DNA of 41,936 nt from Chloroflexota bacterium. Its GTDB lineage: Bacteria; Chloroflexota; Limnocylindria; Limnocylindrales; CSP1-4. This document shows positions 1 through 8,384 of this stretch, one piece after another (the stretch's first letter is position 1; every line of letters begins with the position of its first letter). Where the stretch lies: positions 1-41,936 of the forward strand of contig JAJYNJ010000009.1 of NCBI GenBank assembly GCA_021786385.1, written 5' to 3'. The translations under genes and the position numbers were made by a program. Below the pieces are notes generated by a model that did not search any database, had not been told where the DNA came from, and worked only from the letters and a program-made list of their open reading frames with translations.

Positions 1-570
1 GGCGGCAGCGTCTGCATCGACGGCGTGGACGTGCGCGACATGCGTCTCGAGGATCTCTGGCGAGCGATCGGACTTGTCCCCCAACGCGCGTTCCTCTTCA
101 GTGGCACGGTGGCCAGCAACCTGCGCTACGGCAACGAGTCCGCCACGGACGACGAGCTCTGGCACGCCCTGGAGGTGGCGCAGGCCCGAGAGTTTGTCGA
201 GGAAATGCCGGGCGGCCTGGACGCGCCGATCGACCAGGGCGGGACGAACGTCTCGGGCGGCCAGCGCCAGCGGCTCGCGATCGCCCGGGCGCTCGTGAAG
301 CGGCCGCGGATCCTGGTCTTCGACGAAAGCTTCTCGGCGCTCGACTTCCGCACGGAGTCGCGGCTGCGCGCCGCCCTGCGCGACGAGATCCGTGACACCA
401 CTGTGCTCATCGTCTCGCAACGGGTCGGCACGATCCTGCACGCGGACCAAATCATCGTCCTCGATGCCGGAGAGGTCGTGGGCGTCGGCACGCATGCGGA
501 ACTGCTGGAGTCCTGCCAGACGTACCGCGAGATCGTCTACTCGCAGCTGACGGCGGAGGAAGCGGCGTGA
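1..570 (+). CDS. ABC exporter half, nucleotide-binding domain (5' truncated)
   Basis: C-terminal 189 residues of an ABC transporter ATPase domain; the membrane domain and Walker A lie before the window. Visible in order: Q-loop (VPQR, about residue 28), signature SGGQRQ, Walker B ending FDES, D-loop SALD, and a switch position reading VSQR where a histidine is normal. Glutamine at the H-loop is a known trait of the first subunit of heterodimeric exporters (TM287/288, YfiB/YfiC type), where one ATP site is degenerate. The next gene starts within this stop codon (GTGA, 4-nt overlap), so the two halves are translationally coupled and should form one exporter. Substrate unknown; such pairs often export drugs or lipids. 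Confidence 0.9.
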   Translation, partial: GGSVCIDGVDVRDMRLEDLWRAIGLVPQRAFLFSGTVASNLRYGNESATDDELWHALEVAQAREFVEEMPGGLDAPIDQGGTNVSGGQRQRLAIARALVKRPRILVFDESFSALDFRTESRLRAALRDEIRDTTVLIVSQRVGTILHADQIIVLDAGEVVGVGTHAELLESCQTYREIVYSQLTAEEAA

Positions 571-2594
571 GCGGCAGACGGGGACCGGCGTCGTCACAGT
601 CGGGAGCCACGCGCCCGGGGTTCCCTGGGCCGGGCCGGCGGGGACCGATGGGCGGTGGGTTCGCAGCCGGTGGTCCCCATGGACTCGCGGTGGTGCCAGG
701 GGCCAAGCCGCGTAACTTCCGCGGTTCGCTGCGACGACTGGCGGGCGAGCTGCGCCCGGAGGCACCGAAGATCGGCGTGGTGATGCTGCTCGCCGTCGTG
801 GGCGTCGTCTTCCAGGTGCTCGCGCCCAGGATCCTGGGCAGCGCCACCAACCTGCTCTTCGACGGCGTGCTGGGCAAGTACCTCGGCCAGTATTTCCCGC
901 CGGGCACCACGCAGCAGCAGGTCGAGGCCGTGATGCGCGCGCGGGGGCAGGGGCAGATCGCCGACATGCTCTCGGGGATGCAGGTCACTCCCGGCGTCGG
1001 CGTCGACTTCGGGGCGTTCGGCCGGATCCTGCTCCTGCTCGCGGCGGCCTACGTCGTGAGCGCCGCCTTCCAGTGGCTCTCCTACTACATCATGGCGGGC
1101 GTCTCGCAGCGGACGGTCTACCGCATGCGTCGCGACGTCGACCACAAACTGGGCCGCCTCCCGCTCAAGTACTTCGACACGCACTCGCGCGGCGACATCC
1201 TGAGCCGCGTCACCAACGACATCGACAACATCGCCAACACGCTCCAGCAGAGCCTGATGCAGATCATCACGGCAGTCTTCACGATCCTCGGCGTGTTGAT
1301 CATGATGCTGACGATCAGCCCGCTGCTGGCGCTCATCTCGATGCTCGTGGTGCCGGTCGCGGGGCTCGCCACCGTGGCCATCGCACAGCAGTCCCAGAAG
1401 CAGTTCGCGGCGCAGTGGGAGCACACCGGGACCCTCAATGGCCACGTCGAGGAGACGCACACCGGACATGCGGTGGTCAAGGCCTTCGGCCACCAGGAGG
1501 ACGCGATCCGGCGCTTCGACGAGGAGAACCAGCGGCTGTACGAGGCGAGCTTCCGAGCGCAGTTCATCTCCGGGATCATCCAGCCGACGATGAACTTCAT
1601 CGGCAACCTCAATTACGTCGCGATCTCCGTCATCGGTGGCGTGCAGGTCGCCTCGGGACGCATTTCGCTGGGCGACGTGCAGGCCTTCATCCAGTACTCG
1701 CGTATGTTCACCCAACCCATCATCCAAACCGCCAGCATCATGAACGTGCTGCAGTCCACGGTGGCCTCGGCCGAGCGAGTCTTCGAACTGCTCGACGAAC
1801 GGGAGGAGATCCCCGACACGGCGCATCCCCGAGTCCTAGAACGGGCGGCCGGCGCGGTGGCGTTCGAGGACGTCTCGTTCCGATACGAACCCGAGACGCC
1901 GCTGATCGAACACCTCTCCGAGATCGCGCTGCCGGGGCAGACTGTCGCCATCGTCGGGCCGACCGGGGCCGGCAAGACGACGCTCGTGAACCTGCTGATG
2001 CGCTTCTACGAGATCGACGAGGGTCGCATCACGGTCGACGGCATCGACACCCGGGAGCTGACGCGCGACAACCTGCGGCGGACGTTCGGGATGGTGCTCC
2101 AGGACACCTGGCTCTTCGGCGGCACCGTCCGCGAAAACATCGCGTACGGTCGCGAGCATGCCACCCAAGAGGAGATCATCCGGGCTGCCCAGGCCGCCCA
2201 CGTCGACCACTTCGTGCGCACGCTCCCCCGCGGCTACGACACGGTCATCGACGACGATGCCTCCAACCTCTCGCAGGGCGAGAAGCAGCTGCTCACGATC
2301 GCTCGCGCCTTCCTCGCCGACCCCCAGATCCTCATCCTCGACGAAGCCACCAGCTCGGTCGACACCCGCACCGAGATCCTGGTCCAGCGGGCGATGAAGC
2401 GTCTCATGCAGGGCCGTACCACCTTCGTCATCGCCCACCGCCTCTCGACCGTCCGCGACGCCGATCTCATCCTGGTCATGAACCACGGCCGCATCGTGGA
2501 ACAGGGGACGCATGACGAACTGCTGGAGCGCCGCGGCTTCTACTACGAGCTGTACAACAGCCAGTTCGCGGAGCCGCTCGCCGAGGCGGTCTAG
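567..2594 (+). CDS. ABC exporter half, membrane domain plus ATPase (heterodimer partner)
   Basis: Full-length 675-residue half-transporter. A glycine/proline-rich cytoplasmic leader of about 65 residues precedes a six-helix exporter domain (about 70-390) and the ATPase domain. Walker A GPTGAGKTT is near residue 464, the Q-loop is VLQDTW, the signature is LSQGEKQ near 568, Walker B is ILILDEATS near 588, and the H-loop is IAHRLST near 622. The signature is non-canonical (LSGGQ expected), while Walker B Glu and switch His are intact, the pattern expected of the second subunit in an asymmetric heterodimer. The GTG start overlaps the preceding stop by 4 nt. The insert around residues 100-150, between the first two helices, is longer than usual and may be extracytoplasmic. 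Confidence 0.93.
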   Translation: MSGRRGPASSQSGATRPGFPGPGRRGPMGGGFAAGGPHGLAVVPGAKPRNFRGSLRRLAGELRPEAPKIGVVMLLAVVGVVFQVLAPRILGSATNLLFDGVLGKYLGQYFPPGTTQQQVEAVMRARGQGQIADMLSGMQVTPGVGVDFGAFGRILLLLAAAYVVSAAFQWLSYYIMAGVSQRTVYRMRRDVDHKLGRLPLKYFDTHSRGDILSRVTNDIDNIANTLQQSLMQIITAVFTILGVLIMMLTISPLLALISMLVVPVAGLATVAIAQQSQKQFAAQWEHTGTLNGHVEETHTGHAVVKAFGHQEDAIRRFDEENQRLYEASFRAQFISGIIQPTMNFIGNLNYVAISVIGGVQVASGRISLGDVQAFIQYSRMFTQPIIQTASIMNVLQSTVASAERVFELLDEREEIPDTAHPRVLERAAGAVAFEDVSFRYEPETPLIEHLSEIALPGQTVAIVGPTGAGKTTLVNLLMRFYEIDEGRITVDGIDTRELTRDNLRRTFGMVLQDTWLFGGTVRENIAYGREHATQEEIIRAAQAAHVDHFVRTLPRGYDTVIDDDASNLSQGEKQLLTIARAFLADPQILILDEATSSVDTRTEILVQRAMKRLMQGRTTFVIAHRLSTVRDADLILVMNHGRIVEQGTHDELLERRGFYYELYNSQFAEPLAEAV

Positions 2595-2621
2595 CGAGGC
2601 TCGCGCCGGGAGGGAGCGGCC

Positions 2622-3230
2622 GTGAAGGCGTTCGAGAACGCCTACGAGGGCACGCCCAGCTGGGAGCTCGGCCGACCGCAGCCAGCGGTCGTGCGGCTCG
2701 CGGAGGCCGGACGGATCGTCGGCAGGGTCCTCGACGCTGGGTGCGGCACGGGCGAGACTGCGCTCTACCTCGCGGCCCGCGGGCACGTGGTGGTGGGGAT
2801 CGACTTCGCACCTGCTGCGATCGCCAGGGCGCGCGCGAAGGCGGCCGCGCGGGGGGTATCCGCCACGTTCCTGGTCCGGGATGCGTTGCGGCTCGGCGAG
2901 GAGGCGCTGCGGCTCCGGGAGCTTGGCGAGCTTGGCGGCGCGTTCGACACGGTGCTCGACGTCGGGCTCTTCCACACGCTGCAGCCGGCCGACCGGGCCG
3001 CGTACGCCGCCGGCCTGCGCGCCGTCATCCACCCGGGCGGGCGCTGCTTCGTCCTCTGCTGGAGCGACCGCAACCCCTTCGGCTACGGTCCGGAGCGTGT
3101 CCGGCGCAGGGACCTGCGACTGGCGTTCCGACGCGGCTGGCGCGTCGAGCGGCTCGCCGACGAAACGCTGGAGACGCGGCTCTCGCCGGGCCGCGTCCAC
3201 GCGTGGCTCGCGCACCTGACCCCGCGATGA
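2622..3230 (+). CDS. class I SAM-dependent methyltransferase
   Basis: A 202-residue Rossmann-fold methyltransferase. Motif I is VLDAGCGTGE (about residues 36-45), followed by an acidic strand end (GIDFAP) and the DVGLFHTL motif IV region. It resembles small generic methyltransferases that act on unknown small molecules. The GTG start has a purine-rich ribosome site (GGGAGGGAG) about 7 nt upstream. It lies 27 bp behind the ABC exporter and is probably cotranscribed, so it could modify the exported compound or confer tolerance to it; this is inference from position only. Confidence 0.85.
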   Translation: MKAFENAYEGTPSWELGRPQPAVVRLAEAGRIVGRVLDAGCGTGETALYLAARGHVVVGIDFAPAAIARARAKAAARGVSATFLVRDALRLGEEALRLRELGELGGAFDTVLDVGLFHTLQPADRAAYAAGLRAVIHPGGRCFVLCWSDRNPFGYGPERVRRRDLRLAFRRGWRVERLADETLETRLSPGRVHAWLAHLTPR

Positions 3231-3231
3231 T

Positions 3232-3256
3232 CCGCCGGTCGAGCGGGCCCCGGCGG
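3232..3256. terminator. stem-loop between convergent genes
   Basis: A 7-bp perfect GC stem (CCGCCGG/CCGGCGG) with an 11-nt loop directly after the methyltransferase stop. There is no T-tract, so intrinsic termination is only possible. The rest of the roughly 120-bp gap before the convergent esterase shows nothing else. Confidence 0.3.
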
Positions 3257-3352
3257 TCGCGCTAAGGAGCCCGGACGCCGGGGCGAGCCCGGCAGCGCGC
3301 TCCAGACCGGCCGGCATATCCGGGCGCACGCGCCAGGCCGTCGCCGTCTCGT

Positions 3353-4501
3353 TCAGCCGCCCGGTGGATTGAAGAGGCCGGCCTGCCGCTGATGCTGCGT
3401 CAGCGCCTGCAGCGCGGACGGCAACATCGCGCGGACCTGCGCCCATGAGTGACCGCGCACGCTGTCGAGCTCGACGAAGCGGTAGCCGCCGGCGGAGAGG
3501 GCGGCCGCGAAGGTCGTCAGCTGCGGACCGAAGAAGGGTTCGCCGGGGGTACCGACCAGCACCAGGAAGAGCGACCGGCGCACCGCCGGCGGCAGCCGCC
3601 CCGCCAGCACGAGCGGGGAGTCGTCCGCGATCAAGCTGGCCTTCCCACCGAACGGGCGGTACGCCAGCCGCGTTTCCGGGCTCCAGATCCCGGCCACGTA
3701 GTACCCGCTGAACGAGACCGCGTTGCCGAACACGTCCGGGTGGTGGAAGAGGAGCGTCGGCGCGCAGTAGCCACCCTGCGAGAAGCCGATCAACGTCCGG
3801 GCAAGCGGCGTGCGCAGCGTGCGGAAGTGCGCGTCGACCCAGGCGACGACCGTGCTCGCGACGAACGTGTCGAAGTGCTCCCGGCCGTCCCACGAGTCGG
3901 CACACTCGCTGGGCCGGTAGGGACCGCCCGCCTGGTTGACGAAGACCACGACCGAGGGCGACAACGTGCCGTTGGCGATCAGCGCGTCGAGCAGGCCGTG
4001 CACGTGGGTCCCGGCCTCCCACCCATCCGCGCCCCACGGCACTTCGTACAGGACCGGATAGCGTGCGCTCGACGTCACATACCCGGGCGGAGTGTAGACC
4101 CAGACGTTGGCCCAGGGCGAAGTGCCCCCTACCCACGGCGCCGGCAGCTCGTACTGCGCGAGCGCACCGGACGGCACCGCGGCCGTTGGGGTCGCCGATC
4201 TCCGAGACGGTGTCGGGGACGGCGTCGCCGACGGCGCGGGCGAGACGCTCGCGATCGGTCGCACGCTGGCGGCCGTGGCCGGCGACGGGCCCGCCGCGGA
4301 CGGTGGCAGCAGGTCGGAGGCCGCCGGACGCGGTGCCGCGAGACCCGCCTCGCCGGCTCCCGCGCCACGGCCGGCGCTGCTGCCGAGCGCCCCGCTGCCC
4401 CGCGGCCCTGTCCAAGCGAGCGAGAGCGCGATCAGCGCGCCGGAGGCGATCACCGCGAGCGCGGCGGCGGCCAAGGGCAGACTGCGCCTACGGCCGGACA
4501 T
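3353..4501 (-). CDS. membrane-anchored or secreted esterase, PF00756-like
   Basis: A 382-residue alpha/beta hydrolase of the esterase D/antigen 85-like family. An Arg-rich N-terminus and one hydrophobic segment (about residues 6-30) act as a signal anchor or uncleaved signal. A Pro/Ser/Thr/Ala-rich linker (about 40-110) leads to the hydrolase domain. The nucleophile elbow is GFSQGG, Ser about 241; the C-terminal RGHSW holds the likely catalytic His, about 351. The ATG at 4501 is chosen because it directly precedes the charged and hydrophobic leader; a GTG at 4588 would add 29 low-complexity residues. It is divergent from dsbA. The substrate cannot be told from sequence; a cell-envelope ester is plausible. 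Confidence 0.82.
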   Translation of the reverse strand: MSGRRRSLPLAAAALAVIASGALIALSLAWTGPRGSGALGSSAGRGAGAGEAGLAAPRPAASDLLPPSAAGPSPATAASVRPIASVSPAPSATPSPTPSRRSATPTAAVPSGALAQYELPAPWVGGTSPWANVWVYTPPGYVTSSARYPVLYEVPWGADGWEAGTHVHGLLDALIANGTLSPSVVVFVNQAGGPYRPSECADSWDGREHFDTFVASTVVAWVDAHFRTLRTPLARTLIGFSQGGYCAPTLLFHHPDVFGNAVSFSGYYVAGIWSPETRLAYRPFGGKASLIADDSPLVLAGRLPPAVRRSLFLVLVGTPGEPFFGPQLTTFAAALSAGGYRFVELDSVRGHSWAQVRAMLPSALQALTQHQRQAGLFNPPGG

Positions 4502-4803
4502 CGGCGTGGCCCGCCCGGCCCGCGGTCGATCGGCGGCCTCCGGAGGTGCGGGACGGTCGTCCGGACGACGCGGCCGGCGCCGCACCACCGGATCTGCACA
4601 ACGGCTTCATGGCACCTGCACGCTACACCGTCGAGCCGATCGGCAGGTCCCCTGGCAGCGGACCACTCGGCGCCACCACGAGCCTGCCCGGCGTGGTCGA
4701 CGGGCCGAGCTCCGGGGCGCCCCCGAGGCTCTCGGGCATCGCAGACGCGACGGGCTCACCGGAGCCGCTGCCAACCGCCACGGAGACTCGGCCGGTCATC
4801 CGT

Positions 4804-4817
4804 TACTTGCGCAAGTA
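4804..4817. promoter_or_regulatory. 14-bp perfect palindrome over the dsbA -35 (candidate operator)
   Basis: TACTTGCGCAAGTA is its own reverse complement and covers the TTGCGC -35 of the rightward promoter. Position and symmetry suit a dimeric repressor of MarR, HxlR or ArsR type, but no such regulator is encoded nearby, so the binding protein is unknown. Confidence 0.5.
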
Positions 4818-4836
4818 CGCAAGCTCCTGCTACGAT
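4807..4836 (+). promoter_or_regulatory. candidate promoter for dsbA-ccdA
   Basis: TTGCGC, 18-bp spacer, TACGAT, with TG one base before the -10 (extended -10, TGCTACGAT). The same nine bases recur before the sensor gene at the right end of the window. Predicted transcript start is near 4843, leaving a leader of about 45 nt with GGAGG before the GTG. Confidence 0.6.
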
Positions 4837-4889
4837 CAGCCCGACCTGTGGTGGCCGGCTCGCGGCCCCAGGTGCCGGAGGCCATACCC

Positions 4890-5663
4890 GTGTCTCACCG
4901 CCAGCGACGACCCCGCGCCCGAGCGCCCGAACAGACCACCGAGCGAACCCCCAACCGGGCGGCCGAACGGCCAGCCGAGCGCGCGCGCGCGACCGCCGAG
5001 CCAGCTCGTCGCGCACGACGCCGCCCCGAGCGCTCCCCTCTCCGGCGCTGGGCCTTCCCCGCCCTGATGGGCTTGGCCGGTCTGGCCGCCGTGGCCATCG
5101 TGGTGGCTGGCGTACGTGCCGTGAGCGCGCAGCCGGTACATGCGCCGCGCCCAGCGCTCGGCGCGGCCTCGGCGCCGGTGACCATCGTGGAGTATGCGGA
5201 CTACCAGTGCCCGTTCTGCGCAACCTGGGCGAAGACCATCGAGCCGCAGATCAAGCAGACCTACATCGACACCGGCAAGGTGCGGCTGGAATGGCACGAC
5301 ATGGCCTGGATGGGTGACGAGTCGCGGGACGCGGCCAACGCCGCGCGCTGTGCGGGCGACCAGGGCCAGTTCTGGGCCTATCACGACCTCCTGTTCGCCT
5401 CACAGGCAGGTCAGAACACGGGCGCCTTCTCGAAGGAGCGCCTCAAGGCCTTCGGTCGGCAGCTCGGCCTCAACACGGCGGCGTTCGACGCCTGCGTCGA
5501 CTCGGACAGGTACGGCGACGCGGTCCAGGCCGACTTCGCCGAGGCGACCCGGCTGGGGATCACCGGCACGCCCGCCTTCTTCATCAACGGGCAGCGCATC
5601 GACGGCGCACAGCCATACGCGACCTTCCAGGCCGCCATCCAGGCGGCGCTCGCTGGTCAGTAG
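4890..5663 (+). CDS. DsbA-family thiol-disulfide oxidoreductase, membrane-anchored
   Basis: A 257-residue protein: a basic, Arg/Pro-rich cytoplasmic head (about 1-50), one transmembrane anchor (about 52-76), then a DsbA/BdbD-like thioredoxin domain outside the membrane. Active site CPFC at Cys107 and Cys110; the cis-proline loop TGTP has Pro228. The GTG start is chosen for a GGAGG placed 8 nt upstream and for the promoter just before it; longer readings only add antisense-like sequence over the esterase gene. It is followed after 62 bp by a CcdA-like gene, so the pair probably forms an extracytoplasmic thiol-redox relay. Whether it oxidises, isomerises or reduces cannot be decided here. Confidence 0.9.
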   Translation: MSHRQRRPRARAPEQTTERTPNRAAERPAERARATAEPARRARRRPERSPLRRWAFPALMGLAGLAAVAIVVAGVRAVSAQPVHAPRPALGAASAPVTIVEYADYQCPFCATWAKTIEPQIKQTYIDTGKVRLEWHDMAWMGDESRDAANAARCAGDQGQFWAYHDLLFASQAGQNTGAFSKERLKAFGRQLGLNTAAFDACVDSDRYGDAVQADFAEATRLGITGTPAFFINGQRIDGAQPYATFQAAIQAALAGQ

Positions 5664-5725
5664 CCGGGCCGAACGGCGCGCGATGGGCGACGGGCGCCCC
5701 GCCCCGGCGGGCGGATAGACCAGCC

Positions 5726-6571
5726 GTGATCGAACTCGCAGTCGCGTTCGCGGGCGGCTTGCTCGCTCTCCTGAGCCCCTGTTCGGCGCTCCTGCTGCCC
5801 GCCTTCTTCGCCTACGCGTTCCCCTCGCCGACCCGTCTCGCGCTGCGCACGGTGATCTTCTACCTCGGGATGATCACGCTGCTCGTGCCGGCAGGCCTGG
5901 GCGCCGGGGCCTTGGGAGGGATCCTGCTGGCCGAACGCGGGCCGCTGACCCTGGTCGCGGGCCTCACCTTGATCGCGATCGGCGTCCTGCAGCTGGCCCT
6001 GGGCGGCTTCGAGCTCGGGGGCTCGGCGAGCTGGCGGCCGATCAGCGCCGAGGGGGCCGGCAGCACCTTCGTGCTGGGCCTGGGGTATGGGCTCGGCGGA
6101 TTCTGCGCGGGGCCGATCCTGGGCGCGATCCTGACCATCGCGGCCAGTTCCGGCGGGCTCCTGGCGGGCGCGCTCCTGCTGGCCGCCTATGCCGCCGGGA
6201 TGGCCTTCCCTCTCTTCGTGCTGGCCCTCGTCTGGGAGCGTCTGGGAACGACTTGGCGGGGCCGACTGCGAGGCCGCACGATCCGGATCGGGACGGTCGA
6301 GCGGCACGTCTCGACGGTCGCCTCCAGCGCGTTGTTCGTGGCGATCGGGGCGGGCTTCGTCGTCTTCCAGGGGCCGGGCGCGTTGGCAGGTCTCTACGCC
6401 GGGCTCGGCCTGGATGTCCTCGAGCTGCGGCTACAGGCGACGCTCCAGACGTTCGCCCGGCAAGAGCCGCTGCTCGTGGCCGCGGTCGCGCTGGCGGCGC
6501 TGGCCGCGCTGCTCGCCGCGCTCCACGCGCGCCGCCGCGCCGCGACAGACGCGGGGCCGCGCGACCGCTGA
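5726..6571 (+). CDS. ccdA: CcdA/DsbD-type transmembrane thiol-electron transporter
   Basis: A 281-residue polytopic membrane protein with six or more hydrophobic segments. The two family cysteines are present: Cys19 in LLSPCSALLLP (helix 1) and Cys127 in GGFCAGPIL (helix 4 region), the pair that carries electrons from cytosolic thioredoxin across the membrane. It follows the DsbA gene in the same direction and may keep DsbA or an apocytochrome c-type partner reduced. GTG start with only a weak upstream purine run. A hydrophilic stretch (about 165-195) separates the helix groups, and the protein ends in a basic tail. CcdA assignment is firm; the physiological target is inferred. Confidence 0.88.
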   Translation: MIELAVAFAGGLLALLSPCSALLLPAFFAYAFPSPTRLALRTVIFYLGMITLLVPAGLGAGALGGILLAERGPLTLVAGLTLIAIGVLQLALGGFELGGSASWRPISAEGAGSTFVLGLGYGLGGFCAGPILGAILTIAASSGGLLAGALLLAAYAAGMAFPLFVLALVWERLGTTWRGRLRGRTIRIGTVERHVSTVASSALFVAIGAGFVVFQGPGALAGLYAGLGLDVLELRLQATLQTFARQEPLLVAAVALAALAALLAALHARRRAATDAGPRDR

Positions 6572-6600
6572 CCCCCGCAGCTGGAAGACGCCGCGGGGTC
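6570..6600. terminator. stem-loop between convergent ccdA and methyltransferase genes
   Basis: An 8-bp GC stem (GACCCC-GC pairing with GCGGGGTC, one bulged C) begins inside the ccdA stop codon. It lies in the 63-bp gap between convergent genes and has no T-tract. Confidence 0.35.
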
Positions 6601-6634
6601 GACGAGCGAGACGAGCGCTCAGGCCACCCGCCGC

Positions 6635-7294
6635 TCAGGCCATCGGACGCCGTGCGGCAAGGACGGCGTCGACCCGCCGGCGGCCGGTGGCGTCCTCCTG
6701 CACGACTGCCTCCGTGCGTTCCACCACCAGCCCCGGGACCTCGGCCGCCAGCTCTTCCGCGGTGTACAAGACCCGCTCGTCCCGGGGTCCGCCGTGGCCT
6801 TCCTCGAGGTTGCGTCGGTGGTGGCCGACGACCAGTAGACGTCCGGCGGGGGCGACGGCGCGCGCCGCCCGGGCCAGCACGATCCGTCGTTCGGGCGGTG
6901 GGAGGTGCAGATAAACGAGCGCCACGAGCTCGTAGGCGCCCTCCGGCGGCACCCATTGCAGCAGGTCGTGGGGCTGCCAGTCGACCTCGACGCCGGCGGC
7001 CGCCGCCCGCTGCCGAGCGCGGTCGAGCGCCACCGACGAAAAGTCCACGCCGGTGACGCGCCAGCCGTGGCGCGCCAGCCAGACCGCATTGCGGCCGTCG
7101 CCGCAGGCCAGGTCGAGCGCCCGCCCGGGTGCGAGATCCCCGGCGTAGCGGGCCAGGATCGGATCGGGCTCGCCCGACTCGATCGGCTCGTGCGTCGCAT
7201 GGCGCCGGTCCCAGTGCCGCCGCCGCTCTGCAGGATCGGAGATCGGGAGACCCGGCGGCGGTCCGCCCGCCGCCGCTCCCTCGTGGTCGCTCAT
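6635..7294 (-). CDS. class I SAM-dependent methyltransferase
   Basis: A 219-residue methyltransferase. An HWDRRH-type N-terminal segment is followed by motif I ALDLACGDGRNA, acidic loop VTGVDFSS, and a YLHLPPPERR segment, resembling the generic TehB/thiopurine-like group. The ATG start overlaps the sigma-factor stop (ATGA), so it is the last gene of the DUF2892-sigma-methyltransferase operon. Substrate unknown; coupling to an ECF sigma factor suggests a stress or detoxification role, by context only. Confidence 0.87.
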   Translation of the reverse strand: MSDHEGAAAGGPPPGLPISDPAERRRHWDRRHATHEPIESGEPDPILARYAGDLAPGRALDLACGDGRNAVWLARHGWRVTGVDFSSVALDRARQRAAAAGVEVDWQPHDLLQWVPPEGAYELVALVYLHLPPPERRIVLARAARAVAPAGRLLVVGHHRRNLEEGHGGPRDERVLYTAEELAAEVPGLVVERTEAVVQEDATGRRRVDAVLAARRPMA

Positions 7295-8085
7295 CGTGCC
7301 CGCACCACCCCGGCACCCTCCTCCGTGAGCGCCTGCCGGATCCGTGCGGCCATCGCGTCCTCGATGACCGTGTCCGGGTCGCGCAACCCGCCCAGTGTCG
7401 CACGGACCCCGACCAGACTCGCGTAGAGGGGCGGACAGGTGGGGCAGGTGGCTAGGTGCGCCTCGACGGCGGCCCGCGTCGCCGGGTCGAGCTCGCCATC
7501 CATGTAGGCGGACACGTGACGGCGCGCCCGCCAGCAGCGCATCGGCTGCGCCAGGCTGGCCCGGCGGCGCGCGTCGCTTTCCCCGAGCGCGCTCACGAGC
7601 ATCATCCTCCCGCGGCGCAGCCGCTGTTTGGTCGCGGCCAACCCCACGCCCATCGCCCGGGCGATCTCGCTCGCCGTCCAGCCCAGGGCGTCGTGCAGGA
7701 CCACCGGCACACGGTAGATCACCGGCAGCCTGGCCAGGGCGTCCTCCAGCTCGTCGCGCAGCTCGGCGCGCTCCAGGACCACGTCCGGACGCACCGAGTA
7801 CGCATCGTCTTTCCAGTTCGCCTCGACCGCCTCGATGTCGAGCTCGTCGTGCCGGCTTCGCGAACGGTCGATGATGCGGTTGACCAGGCTCCGGCGCAGC
7901 CAGGGCGCCAACGCGGCCGCATCGCGCAACTGGTCGCGCCGACGCCACGCGCCGACGAGGGTCTCCTGCGCACAGTCCTCTGCGACGTCCGGGTCACGCA
8001 GCAGCCGCGTGGCGAGCCGCACGAGCCCGGGCAGCTCGCCCGCCAGCCGCTCCGCGAACCGTTCGCCCTCGCCGCCTTCGCTCAA
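7291..8085 (-). CDS. ECF sigma factor with fused C-terminal zinc-finger (anti-sigma-like) domain
   Basis: 264 residues. Sigma region 2 (about 17-80, with DVAEDCAQETLVGAW) and region 4 (about 105-165, HTH at WTASEIARAMGV) are standard ECF. A short linker leads to a zf-HC2/ZAS-like domain: Cys184, then His210-x3-Cys214-x2-Cys217, the zinc motif of redox-sensing anti-sigma factors, here on the same chain. No separate anti-sigma gene is adjacent. TTG start with GGGGGGAG just upstream; it sits 12 nt behind the DUF2892 gene and overlaps the next gene by 4 nt. Fused zinc domains are known in some ECF groups; signal and regulon are unknown. The convergent dsbA-ccdA pair makes a thiol signal attractive but unproven. 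Confidence 0.9.
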   Translation of the reverse strand: MSEGGEGERFAERLAGELPGLVRLATRLLRDPDVAEDCAQETLVGAWRRRDQLRDAAALAPWLRRSLVNRIIDRSRSRHDELDIEAVEANWKDDAYSVRPDVVLERAELRDELEDALARLPVIYRVPVVLHDALGWTASEIARAMGVGLAATKQRLRRGRMMLVSALGESDARRRASLAQPMRCWRARRHVSAYMDGELDPATRAAVEAHLATCPTCPPLYASLVGVRATLGGLRDPDTVIEDAMAARIRQALTEEGAGVVRAR

Positions 8086-8097
8086 GCTCCCCCCGGC

Positions 8098-8313
8098 TTA
8101 CCGCCGTGCCGCCGACCGTGTGCTGACATGGATCAGCGCGTACAGCGGGCAGAACCCGCTGATGCCGGTGATGAGGGCGATCGCGGCGATCACCACGACA
8201 AGATACGAGACCGGGGCGCTCACCGTCCCGCCCAGTGCGAGCGCGCCCAGGGCGACGCCCAAGACAACCCGTGCCAGGCGATCGCCGGGGTGTTCGTTCT
8301 GCCGAATGGACAT
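8098..8313 (-). CDS. DUF2892 (YgaP-like) small membrane protein
   Basis: A 71-residue protein with two hydrophobic helices (about 14-34 and 38-58) and the family ending ISGFCPLYALIHVST, including the conserved cysteine. DUF2892 proteins are inner-membrane proteins often linked to rhodanese or sulfur genes. A good ribosome site (GGAGGA, 9 nt before the ATG) fixes the start. It heads the operon with the ECF sigma factor and could be the membrane input or a target of the sigma factor; this is inference. Confidence 0.85.
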   Translation of the reverse strand: MSIRQNEHPGDRLARVVLGVALGALALGGTVSAPVSYLVVVIAAIALITGISGFCPLYALIHVSTRSAARR

Positions 8314-8384
8314 CGGGTAGTTCCTCCGACTGGCGCGGGCCGGTGCCCGCCATCACCCGGAAGACGAGATTGGACGCGCGAGGG

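Noticed and set aside
1836-4415. An 859-residue open frame on the minus strand
   Set aside because: It is antisense to the ABC and methyltransferase genes and shares DNA with the esterase in another frame; Arg/Gly/Ala-rich composition and no domain. Long open shadow frames are expected at this GC content.
3449-4889. Upstream extension of the DsbA frame over the esterase gene
   Set aside because: The extension is antisense to a well-supported esterase; a promoter, GGAGG and GTG at 4890 give a better start.
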